Source: Serendipita indica DSM 11827
Lineage: Eukaryota; Basidiomycota; Agaricomycetes; Sebacinales; Serendipitaceae
NCBI GenBank assembly: GCA_910890315.1
Contig: CAJVGD010000005.1
Span: 1,550,001 to 1,614,000, forward strand
DNA: 64,000 nucleotides
Direction of reading: 5' to 3'
Part shown: positions 1 to 13,751 of the stretch, one piece after another
Layout of the letters: every line of letters starts with the position of its first letter
Numbering within the stretch: position 1 is the stretch's first letter
Position numbers and translations under genes: made by a program
Notes under the pieces: generated by a model
The model's input: the letters and a program-made list of their open reading frames with translations, nothing else
Database searches by the model: none
What the model was told of the DNA's origin: nothing

Positions 1-337
1 ATCATCGTAGCCCGTATCTGCGTCATTCTCCTCATCGTCAAGGGCGGCAGTCTCTACCTGGGCTTGGCCCTCCAGTGGTGCATGGACGTCGTCTTCATCT
101 GCCGGTTTTACCTCAACCTCCTCAAAGTTGCATCACGGGATCATAATATTAGCATGTGGGAGACAAAGGCGACACTGGATATACAGCATCCTCAAGGGAC
201 AGAGCTCGACACGTTTGGAGGGACGGCTGGTCCGAGTGTGACGACTGGTTCACGTTTGTCAGAGCGTGAAGTGGCAGATATAGAGACGCCGGGGGGGATT
301 GGGAATACGAGTACCAAAGGAAAGGAACGAGTGCCAT
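1..337 (-). CDS. 5' part of an unidentified acidic protein gene, cut by left edge
   Basis: I do not recognise this gene. On the minus strand, bases 1–~125 read without a stop as an Asp/Glu-rich segment (EEVEVKPADEDD then LDDEENDADTGYDD), typical of a disordered acidic region. Just upstream is a well-formed 64-nt intron on the minus strand: a GTATAT donor, a TGCTAAT branch site and an acceptor ending TTTGAG. Splicing it joins an in-frame upstream exon that could begin at the ATG ending at 337. That first exon has no recognisable domain, so the start is uncertain. The opposite (plus) strand is also open over 1–339, but its hydrophobic start is what an antisense reading of GAC/GAG codons would give. 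The gene continues beyond the left edge and is divergent from the gene at 537. Confidence 0.35.
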
Positions 338-536
338 AAGCGTCGTGCTGGTGTGGACAAGTGTTGTATTAACATTGTAGATTACTTACTGAGATCTTCT
401 CTTTATTGAGAACAATGTAGTCTCTTCGGCTAATCTCATTATATATACCCGGTCCGCTTACCTCACTGAATGAGGGATGGCGTGCTCGAATGAAATCTAG
501 GCGAGCTGGGCCGCTGATCAAGCCTTGAACCCAACC
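338..536. promoter_or_regulatory. Divergent promoter region
   Basis: This roughly 200-bp spacer lies between the leftmost minus-strand gene and the acyltransferase at 537. It holds an AT-rich ATTATATATA run at 438–447 that could act as a TATA-like element. No other motif stands out. Confidence 0.3.
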
Positions 537-2200
537 ATGTCCTCCATATCCTTTCTACGCCAAATCTCGCAGCGAAAAGGCTCTAGTACACCCCACTTTC
601 TCCGTCCTCACCATCGCGCGTCGTTGGCTGCATTTGCAACCGTCGCCCGGGCCCACGCAAACCAAAAGGATGCAGCCCAGGTGCTTTTACCAGCAAAACG
701 CGCGTATTCAAATGCAGCAACGAGGCAAAAACGCGAGCCTCCAACGTTTCCGTGCGTCGAAGCGCATGCCGCGCGTGAAGAGCGTCTCCAGTCGACCACA
801 AAACACCATTTGGTGACTACACATGCACCAGAAACCTCTAACAACAAAGATCCGTCCTCCACCGGTCCCGAACCACCTTATGCGCGTCCGAACCCATCAT
901 CCTATAAAACATTCACGTCACGCAAGCCACTTCCTCTGGTCTACTATCCGAATCAACCACTGGCAGAATATGACATTGCGTACGAGACGTGGGGCACGTT
1001 GAATGAATCAAAGTCGAATGCAATCTTGTTGCATACCGGCTTGAGCGCATCGTCGCATGCAGCCTCGACAGCCGCGAATCCAGCGCCAGGTTGGTGGGAA
1101 AAGTTTATTGGACCAGGAAAGGCGCTCGACACGGATCAGCATTTCATCATTTGCACAAACGTTCTCGGTGGATGCTACGGCTCGACGGGACCCTCGTCGC
1201 AGGACCCGACGGATGCAAATGGTGGGAAATATGGGACGAATTTCCCCGTTTTGTCAATTTTTGACATGGTGCGGGCGCAGTTTGCATTGTTGGATGAGTT
1301 GGGCATCAAAAAACTGTATGCGAGTGTTGGATCCTCTATGGGTGCGATGCAAAGCCTGGCGGCCGGTTGGTTGCATCCAGAGAGAGTGGGAAAGGTTGTT
1401 TCTATTAGCGGGACAGCCAGGAGTAGTCCGGGTGCGATTGCAATGCGTTTTGCCCAGAGGAGTGGTGGGTCAATTACTTGAGTTCATTATTAGTGCTAAT
1501 CAACCCAATACAGTCCTGATGGCCGACCCCAACTGGAACAATGGCTTCTACTACGATGGCCTACCTCCCCATACAGGCATGAAGCTCGCGAGGCGTGAGT
1601 ATCCCCTATTTAGCATCATACTAGACTGACATGGCGATAGAAATTGCGACAATTACCTACCGCTCTGGACCAGAGTGGGATCAACGGTTTGGACGACGGT
1701 TCCGCGACGCACCCTCGCAGCAACCAGCCAATGGACCTCGCGTACCGGCGCTCTGTCCAGATTTTTTAATAGAGACATACCTAGATCATCAAGGAGAGCA
1801 ATTCTGTCTCAAGTACGACGCCAACTCACTCATTTATGTATCCAAGGCGATGGACCTGTTCGACCTGACGCACTCGGCCCTTTCGTCACTCCATCTCACG
1901 TCTGGTGATGCACCGGATCCAAAATCAGGGAATTCTCATCTTCATCTAACGCCTCCCCCTCCACATCTTTCCGATCTCGCGGCGGGACTGATGCCACTGG
2001 TCAATACACCGGTGCTCATTCTCGGTGTGCAGAGTGATATCCTCTTCCCAGTAGAACAGCAGAGAGAATGCGCTTCCGCATTGAAAATGGCCGGGAATTC
2101 ACAGGTGGTGTACTACGAGCTTGGAGGAGTATGGGGACACGACACTTTCATGCTTGATGTTCCCAATGTCGGAGGCGCGATTCGAGGATTCCTGTCATGA
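537..2200 (+). CDS. Mitochondrial MetX-family serine/homoserine O-acetyltransferase
   Basis: An alpha/beta-hydrolase acyltransferase that moves acetyl from acetyl-CoA to L-serine (CysA/Cys2 type) or L-homoserine (Met2 type), feeding cysteine or methionine synthesis. Three exons (537–1464, 1514–1594, 1641–2200) give 522 residues. The first ~110 residues are rich in Arg, Ser and Ala with few acidic residues ([15 protein letters not shown]...), which looks like a mitochondrial presequence plus linker. The core has [10 protein letters not shown], then [15 protein letters not shown], the nucleophile elbow [17 protein letters not shown] after intron 1, a late Asp in GVQSDILFP and the catalytic His in GHDTFML. 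The HTGLSASSH...[10 protein letters not shown] pattern is closer to fungal CysA/Cys2 serine acetyltransferases than to cytosolic Met2, so serine is my preferred substrate. The start was chosen at the first ATG of the frame; upstream codons lack one. Confidence 0.85.
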
Positions 2201-2341
2201 AATACGTCCAATTATTGACTCTGTATAATGACATCCCTTTGACCAAATCGATCCGCTCTGAGTGAAAAGTTTTGTCGGCCGCTCGCTTGTGGAATCGTGA
2301 TTATCTTTGACTCGGCCTTGTCCTCTGATTTATTGAAGAAA

Positions 2342-3707
2342 ATGGCTGCCAATGCGGGTGTACTGCTCACAGCTGCCAAAGTCGGCGCGCCGTTTGAGAA
2401 TGAAGTCCGAGAGAGCTTGAAGAGTCTCGGAAGGCCACCGACACTGGTGGCCATCTTGTCCACTTCTGCCGCACCATCGCGGATGTACGCCAAGTTTGCA
2501 CAATCGCAGTGCGAGAACATTGGCGTTCGCTTCGTTTTGAAAGAAGTCGGCGCAGGCCGCTGGAAAGAAGGCGGATCGATGAGCAAGGAAGAGGCTGGTG
2601 GCGAGGGAGAAGGCGTCGAAGAGGCTATTGTCGAAGCAAATGAAGACGATGGGTGTGATGGGATTCTTGTTTTTTATCCCATATTTGGTGGTCGTCAGGT
2701 CAGTTTTGAGCGTCCCCCAAAAGACTCGAGACTAAGACGATAACAGGATCATTATCTTCAGCAAGTATGTTTGACACTTTGAACAATTCCAAACTCTGAT
2801 GGCCACTAGCTTGTCTCCCCTTTCAAGGATGTCGAGGGATTACACTACAAGTGGCATTACAATATGTACCATAAGTACGTCTTGTCTGGGCCCTTTTTAG
2901 GCGAAAATCTTTGACTCTTATTCACCTAGTATTCGTTTCGTTGATCCGACCCTCCTCAATTCGACAAACACCGTCTTGCCACCGACGCCGATTCAGGCTA
3001 ATGACACCCCTCCGGCGGGAACACTCAAAAGCATCCTTCCATGCACACCCCTAGCTATCATCAAGTGTCTTGAATATGCTGGGGTGTACAACTCGCTTCT
3101 CAAATATGGCGACCGTGCGTTTGGAAAGACGGTGACGGTAATTAATCGATCCGAAGTCGTGGGACGACCTCTCGCTGCCCTCCTGGCCAACGATGGTGCC
3201 AGGGTATTCTCAGTCGATATCGACTCGATACAGGAATACACCAAACGCCCAACCATTGCCGTCCAGGACCAACAGACCGAGGGAGCTGTACAGCGACACC
3301 AGCGCATGCTACACCCGAGTCACGTCGTTCAAAGTTGCAAGTTCACCCTCGAAGAATGTCTGGCGCTTTCAGACGTCGTCGTATCGGCCGTACCCAATGT
3401 CAAATACAAAGTCTCTACCGACGCTCTCAAGGATGGTTGCATCGCCGTCAACGTGGCCGGTGAGAAGAATTTTGAAGAGAGTGTTCGAGAAAAGGTGTTT
3501 CACTGAAAATTTGGTTTCGAATGTGTTGCTGACCTTTGTTAGGCATCCGTTTACCTACCAGCAGTAGGGAAGGTTACAATTCTCATGCTCCTAAGAAACT
3601 TGTAAGACATCAATTTTCCGTGGTTTCATCTAACTCGGTGCAGGATTCGTTTAGTCAAGTACCAAGAAGCACTCAAAGCCTCCACCGCTACTGTGGCGCC
3701 GTCATAG
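2342..3707 (+). CDS. MTD1: NAD+-dependent 5,10-methylenetetrahydrofolate dehydrogenase
   Basis: Cytosolic one-carbon enzyme oxidising 5,10-methylene-THF to methenyl-THF with NAD+. Six exons (2342–2698, 2747–2764, 2810–2874, 2930–3494, 3543–3601, 3644–3707) total 1128 nt and give 375 residues. Recognisable segments are the N-terminal catalytic part with SRMYAKFAQ and GILVFYPIFG, DHYLQQLVSPFKDVEG across a tiny second exon, SILPCTPLAIIKCLEYAGV, the Rossmann segment VINRSEVVGRPLAALLANDG, and GKVTILMLLRNLIRLV at the C-terminus. These follow the yeast MTD1 order closely. The ATG at 2342 puts GVLLTAAKVG at the usual N-terminal position. An 18-nt exon encodes only DHYLQQ. The gene is convergent with PEX1, and the two stop codons lie about 30 bp apart. 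Confidence 0.95.
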
Positions 3708-3737
3708 AGCATTGTAACCCGAGTTGCAGTGAATATA

Positions 3738-7535
<3,798 letters not shown>

Positions 7536-7601
7536 ACTAACGAGGTCGGGGGCAGGTTGAGGTAGAAATGTAAATTTCTTCGACCGGACCTAGCTCGACA
7601 A

Positions 7602-8967
7602 ATGTTTGACCAAGGTATAGTCCTCGAAAATTTTATTATTATAAAACTGTCTGAAACACGCCTCAGTCTTTGAGCATAAACTTCCCATCTTAGCATTCGC
7701 CGGTGTTGGCTTTTTGGCCGTGACTTGGCGTCTAACATCCTTTCTCGTCGTCTTAGCACAGACATTTGTGCTTAGCGGTACCAAAGTATGCCCTATTCCG
7801 TCGAGTCGTGCTTTTCTTAACAAATGCGCCAGCTCACCAAGTTTGGGGCAAAACGTGGCGCTTATGCGGGTCAGTCGTGGAATACTTTGTAGAAACTCTA
7901 TGACTGAAACGAACGAATAGTCGTTACTGGTGCTACGGACGGTATTGGGCGCGAATTTGCCCTCCAACTCGCCAAAGCCGGTTTCGGGGTCGTCCTTATC
8001 TCACGCACCAAGGAGAAGCTTGACGCGCTCGGAGACGAGATTTGTACGCATATTATGTCATGTTTATCCTCGACTCACGATCACAGCTGCCAAATTCACG
8101 GTACCAACCAAGGTTCTTGCTATCGACTTTGAGAAGGACGACATTAGCAAGGAATGCAAGCAGCTCAACCAAATTCTCCAAGACGTTACTGTTGGCGTCT
8201 TGGGTAAGTGTTCTTGGTGTAGCGCGCGCTTAGTCGTTAAATACGATGCCAGTGAACAACGTTGGCCGCTCTCACGAGATGCCCGTCTACTTTGCCGAAA
8301 CTGAACGCCAAGAAATCAAGAGCATTGTCAATATCAACGTCAAGGGCACGCTCGCCATCACCCAGACTGTCCTCCCAATCATGCTTGCCAAGTAGGTGTA
8401 GCGTAGCCAGTATTATTCCCGCTCATCTTTGCTTCAAGGAAAAATGGCCTAATCCTGAACATTGGATCCTTTGCAGGCGAGGTGCCCTCACCTATGCTCG
8501 CTACCTATAGCGGTTCAAAGGCTTTCCTTGCGGCCTGGAGCAAAGCTCTCGCAGAAGAATATAAGAGCAAAGGAATTGCCGTACAGCTTGTCAACACCTT
8601 CTTTGTTGTATGTGCTTCAAGTCTAGGCCAGACCGCGAGCTCACGGGTATTCCAGGTCTCGAAAATGTCCAAAATTCGTCGCCCATCGATCACTACACCC
8701 ACTGCTAACACCTTTGTCAAGTCTGTTCTCTCCCATATTGGCCAATCATGTGGTGCTATTCAACGTCCGTTTACCTCGACACCGTTCTGGTCCCACTCTA
8801 TCGGAGATTTCTTTATTGGATACATGCGAACATCTCTCGTCATTTCTTATACACACCGTATGTTCAAAAAGCAGAATGTGATAAAATCTCATACAGTTTC
8901 AGGCCTTCATGTCGATATCCGTCGCCGTGCACTCAACAAGAAGGCTCGCGAAGCCAAGGAGCAGTAG
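7602..8967 (+). CDS. IFA38: Very-long-chain 3-oxoacyl-CoA reductase (microsomal SDR)
   Basis: ER-membrane short-chain dehydrogenase that performs the second step, ketoreduction with NADPH, of very-long-chain fatty acid elongation. The first coding exon is only 13 nt (ATG at 7602, MFDQ). A 52-bp intron (7615–7666) joins it to an exon encoding a hydrophobic anchor ([20 protein letters not shown]). A 28-nt exon encodes FGAKRGAYA. The SDR core follows: cofactor motif [35 protein letters not shown], active-site Ser in [11 protein letters not shown], and catalytic YSGSK. The C-terminal part has [10 protein letters not shown] and a basic tail ending KKAREAKEQ, a dilysine-like ER retention signal as in yeast Ifa38. 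The spliced start gives a complete family-like N-terminus that an unspliced reading cannot provide. Confidence 0.93.
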
Positions 8968-9079
8968 ACGACGGGGGGTCGATGGAGACAGAGCTTATGC
9001 GACATTTAAGTGTTGCCTGTTAAGACGTTACACTAGATTGCTGCATCGTAGAATATACACATCATTTTCACCTATTAAG

Positions 9080-12000
9080 CTAGTGAAGCTGCTTCGCAAC
9101 CAAGAAGAGGATGTCTCGTGTGGTCTTCCGAGCATTTGCGACATCTTTGGCAATGCTTGGCCATACTGTCCCATGACGCGGCTCAGCAGCAACGCATTGA
9201 TCAATGACCTGTTGTTGATGTTCCTGGAAAAACCATCAGCTGCGGCTTTTAGTCAAGTGATTGCCCGTACCTGAGTACCATGCTCGAGTTCAAACTTTAG
9301 CCACCAAGCCCATATGTCACCGATATCTCTGTCTGCCTTTGCCGCTCTCGCGAACCAAGATCGTGCCTTTTCGATGGAGCGCTCGGACCAGAACATGCGC
9401 GCAATGGTGCATAGAATGAGTGGATCATCGCCTAGCTTCCGTAGAGCGTCCATTGACTTATTGCGTCGTGAGGGCCTAGGTTCAGCCATAACTGCCATTG
9501 ACCAAAGCAAACCGGAAGTGGGACATTCTTGTAGAGCTAAAAAAGCTTAAGACGATCATCCCTCGAATGAAAATGCCTTCACTCACCTCGTGCAAGGTTC
9601 GACTTAGCTTGATTTGGTTGCCCGGCTCGTTCTTCAAGATGGACGCTCTCCGCCCACAAAAGATCATTATTGGGATTTGCAAGCCGGGCTTTGTTGAGCA
9701 GTGCTCTTGCCATGATACGCTTGTCGTCTGCTTCCTCTAGCCGACTGGATAGGATCCATAGGCGAACATCCTTTGGACACTCCTTGACACCTGTGGCATA
9801 CGTAGCGCGGGCTGCAGGTATGTCCTTTTGAGATTGTAATATTTGACCCTTGATCATGTAAAACTTGGCAAATTTTGGATACTTTGCGAGTGCTGTGTTC
9901 ACGGTGTCCAATGCTGCCTCAAGATTGCCTTGCTGTCGTTCGAATACGGCTGCCTTCATCCAAATCTGTAGGATAATGAGAAATAGATTGAGCCTAAAAG
10001 AAGGAAACGTACACGTTCAGTACCAGCTACGCTGGTTGCGCGATTGAGAATCTCCTTCGCCGCCTGAAGTTCGTTGTTCTCAACCTCCAACTTGACAGCC
10101 GCAAGCCAAATTTGTTCACTCTCCAGATTTGCGTCGAATGCTTGATGTAAGACGACTCGAGCTCCTGGAACATCTCCGCCCATCCACTTCTCCTTTGCGA
10201 GCATGAGCCAGAGGGTCTCTGCTTGAGGACAGTGTTGAACTGCTTGGGAGAGCAGTTCCTCCAGTGCTTGTCTAGAATAGATCAGACGGACACATTCACT
10301 CAAAGAGGGAATAACTCTACCTTGTACCGTGCTCCTTCTCGAGGTCAGCAGCTTCTCTCCAGAGCGCCCTTCTGTCTGGGAAGACCTTGAGAGCATATGC
10401 CAGGATGGCACGAGCGGTCCCAACCTGATTGCGCGCAAGGGCACTCTCTGCGTCGGCCTTCCACACATCATAGCGATCTTCTTCTTCGATTTCCATTGAG
10501 ATAGTGGCCTTGATAATCGCCTCGCAGGTTCTCGGCGAGCCATCGCGTTCGCATTGCTCCGCTTCCTTCATCCATTGATCTCTTGTGAGCAGCACATGGT
10601 TGCGACGTAGGTTGGACACGCTGGATGCGATAATATTGTCGACCGTCTTGTAATCCTTTTGACGAGCTGCTTCGTCCTTTTCTGGTCGTGCTGCCTCTTG
10701 CTCCATCAAGCGAGCTGCGGCAATCCAGATTTCGTGAGAGGTCGGGATGGCTTTCCTCGCAGAGTTGAGGACTTTTTGCGCTTTCTCTGGAGTCTCGAGG
10801 CGAGCCAACGCTAACCAGAGCTCGACAGATTGAGGAATAACCTCCACGGCGCGAGCGAGAATGATACGAGCCTCCTCGGGCGAATTTTCCATGTTGACGA
10901 CTTCCTTCCACAATCTCACTGATTTCGGGATATGCTCCACGGCTGTATATAATAAGTGTCTGAAAAAAAATGCAAGTGTTTGACGCACCTGTTCGTAAAA
11001 CCTTTCTCTTCGCTTTGGGATCACCCTCTAGCTCGGCTGCTGCTAGCCAGATCTTCACGCTTTGGTCGAGATGCTGAACGGCATTCGCCAGGATGACTTT
11101 TGCGTCCTCAGTATTCTGTTGACCTGTTAGCCTGTAGATGCACTGGCTGGTGATCAACGTACGTGTAGTCTAGCTGCCTCTAGCCATACATCCTCGCTTT
11201 TCGGGCATTCTTCACATCCTTGCCTGATTAGCTTGCGAGCAGCTACCATTCTTCCAGCATGTTCCTCGACGCATGCCGCCGCAATCCAACCAGGAGCATG
11301 CTTGCGATTGTTTTTGACTAAAGAGTCTAACAAAGCTCTGGCTTGTTTGATATCTCCGATTTCAGCATCCGTCTTGTGAACGACGCTGTCGAGAGAGGTA
11401 AGATAGCCCTTTGGATCGATGCTAGTCGAAGTACCATTTGATACCGAGCTGCGTGAGGCCTGGGAGATTGTCAATAATGCACACAAAAGAGCTGAGAAGA
11501 CAGACCTGGTCGAGCTTGAGGGAAAGAACCTTGTCTCTTGCCTGGCTGATGCCCACAATATCGACCATTCCCCCTGCATTTGCGGGCGTCTCGAATCCTC
11601 CTGTCTGCAAAACCGTAAGCAGAGAAGACGCCTGAAGGTAACATACTTACCGCTTGCTGCATCGGATCCAATGCATTTTCATACCCAGCTTTGCTACGAT
11701 CTCCAAGTACGACACTATCCGGAACAACGTAGGCTCTCCCTTCCCGTGGATTCAACTTTCTCCGCTTTCCTGTAAGATTTCCAACTTCGGGAAGGTTCTC
11801 CCACTCTGCGTCTGAGACAGCAGAGAGTCCTCTCTTGAGATCAGCAAATTGAGCTTGGATTTTCGGCCGCTCTGCACGGGTTGTGGCGAGTATCTCTGCC
11901 TCTCTGGCTTCTCTGAAGTGTTTATATCAGCGTTGATGCATCACTTTCGATATGTAGGTACCTTCGGGCCTTTCTCCTCTCATCCATTTTTGCGTCCACA

Positions 12001-12393
12001 GCTTCATAGATTCTGTCCGCCTCTTCATCGGCGTCGTCGTACGCCATTCCGGCGAAAAGACCCGTTTCATTGTCAGGGTCTTGAAATTGCTCTGGATCTA
12101 CTTCAACTTCTTCGCCTCTCCTAGCTTGGGCTTCGCTATGCAGGTTAGCCACGTCGGTTGGGGTCTCGTGGTAGACATGAACACGTACGCTATGACTTCT
12201 GCTGATGGACCTTCACGAGCAGGTCCGATATCAGACCGAGTGGTGAAGCCCGACGCGCTGGACAGAACAAGTCATATGTCAGCAAACGACTAGACGCCAT
12301 CCAGACGCGTACATACCCTCGTCCTAGACCAGGGACATATCCTGAAGGCGCGACTTGAGTCAGAAATGCGAGTTTGTTTGGCCGCTTCGACAT
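9080..12393 (-). CDS. PRP6: U4/U6.U5 tri-snRNP splicing factor PRP6 (PRPF6)
   Basis: PRP6 bridges U5 and U4/U6 snRNPs in the tri-snRNP. The N-terminus ([19 protein letters not shown], then [20 protein letters not shown]) is the PRP1_N domain, followed by an acidic stretch with [20 protein letters not shown] and DERRKARR. From about 11,700 downwards the protein is a long chain of HAT (half-a-TPR) repeats, for example [38 protein letters not shown] and [19 protein letters not shown]. The C-terminal exon reads [19 protein letters not shown], the conserved PRPF6 end. I estimate about 920 residues over about ten exons. The gene is divergent from the hydratase gene: only 36 bp separate the two ATGs, so they must share one regulatory stretch. 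Its 3' end converges on IFA38, with stops 112 bp apart. Confidence 0.94.
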
Positions 12394-12429
12394 GGTCCGG
12401 ATCAAGATGCTAGCTTGGACCTTGACCAC
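12394..12429. promoter_or_regulatory. 36-bp bidirectional spacer between two start codons
   Basis: Only 36 bp lie between the PRP6 ATG (minus strand) and the hydratase ATG (plus strand). Transcription start sites of each gene are therefore likely to lie inside, or upstream of, the other gene's 5' exon. No TATA-like element is visible. Confidence 0.5.
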
Positions 12430-13655
12430 ATGAACGGCCTGAGGGCGAGTGCAAGACGGCCATTTGCGTCGAGTAGTACAATCACTAGGAATTGGCAAAG
12501 ATATTACGCAGCACCTGCACAACAGGCATACCTCGAACAGAAGGACAATGTCGCCGTTCTATATCTGAACCGCCCAGAGGCAAAGAATGCGATATCCAGA
12601 CAGCTTCTCAAGGTGTGTTTGCTCACATAGGTACATATATCAATTCACAATCCCTGCCAGGAGTTTCATGGTTGCTTGAAGCAACTTGACCGGAGGTGTG
12701 GACCATGAGCAACCACCGAGAACAGTTTCTGAGTACCTCAAGCTCTCGCGTCCTCATTATATCTGGGACGAAGCCCGGTGCTTTTTGTGCAGGAGCCGAT
12801 TTGGCCGAGGTTCGTTCGTTCGTCATAGTATACGACACAATACTCAAAATCTCCAGCGCCGTACCATGTCAACTGCAGAGGTCAACCAGTTTCTCGTAAA
12901 TTTACGTGCGGCCATACGTAATTTGGAGCAGGTGGACATCCCAACAATAGCTGGTAAGTTTCTCCCGGAGACTTGACGTCTAAACTGACTTCAATAGCTA
13001 TTGATGGGCCTGCTCTTGGTGGCGGTCTTGAGCTCGCATTGGCATGTGACCTTCGGGTAGCGGGTATGCTACCTTGACAATGTTCTTAATAATGGTCTGA
13101 CTGCTGTCAGGCGCACAAGCCACAAAGATTGGACTACCAGAAACCAAGTTGGGGATCATTCCGGGTGAGTGAGGATACCATGTCTCGTGATATTACCAAC
13201 GGTGAAAAACAGGTGCTGGAGGGACCCAGCGACTCGTCCGATTACTAGGGATATCCAAAGCAAAAGAGCTTATATTCACTGGCAGAGCACTATCTCCAAA
13301 GGAGGCCCACGCCTTTGGTATGTAAACTTCACCCGTCTTATAGTGCACTGAGCAGAAGTAGGCGTAGTCGATCACGTCGCGGAATCTGGTCTGTCCAAGG
13401 CTTTTGAATTGGCAGAAGAGATGAAAACAGGAGGTAGGTCTATTACTGGGCGGCTCCTTCATATGCTTATTTACTCTAGCTCCTTTGGCATTGCGTGCAG
13501 CGAAACTAGCCGTCTCTCGAGCTGTGGATCTGTCATTAGAGGCTGGCTTAGACTTCGAGAGAGCGTGCTATCAGCCATTACTCTCTACCAAAGACCGTCT
13601 GGAAGCACTCGCAGCTTTCAAGGCCAAACGTAAACCAAACTTCACGGGAGAATAA
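12430..13655 (+). CDS. AUH: Mitochondrial enoyl-CoA / methylglutaconyl-CoA hydratase (AUH type)
   Basis: Crotonase-fold enzyme hydrating an enoyl-CoA. The closest match I recall is AUH, which acts on 3-methylglutaconyl-CoA in leucine breakdown. The N-terminus [18 protein letters not shown] has no acidic residue and many Arg/Ser, a mitochondrial presequence. Then come [20 protein letters not shown], the oxyanion-hole segments [15 protein letters not shown] and [39 protein letters not shown] with the acidic catalytic residues, and the C-terminal helix [21 protein letters not shown]. About nine exons, roughly 280 residues. One intron, 12696–12733, is only 38 nt. It is needed to avoid a stop and restores the exact AUH spacing between the NAISRQLLK and RVLIISG segments. 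The start could lie further upstream in the same frame, but that region overlaps PRP6 coding DNA. Confidence 0.88.
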
Positions 13656-13751
13656 ACTTTTTTTGTATTCTCAAATGTTCTTTCTTGTAACATTTCGGTG
13701 GCTATACTTCGTCTCGTACTTTGCTCCTAACCAATCCATGCTCGGTTGAAG

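Noticed and set aside
1-339. Plus-strand open frame with a hydrophobic start, resembling a membrane protein
   Set aside because: Its hydrophobic residues arise opposite Asp/Glu codons of the minus-strand acidic frame, and it lacks an ATG before a TTG at 64. The minus strand also has a well-formed intron.
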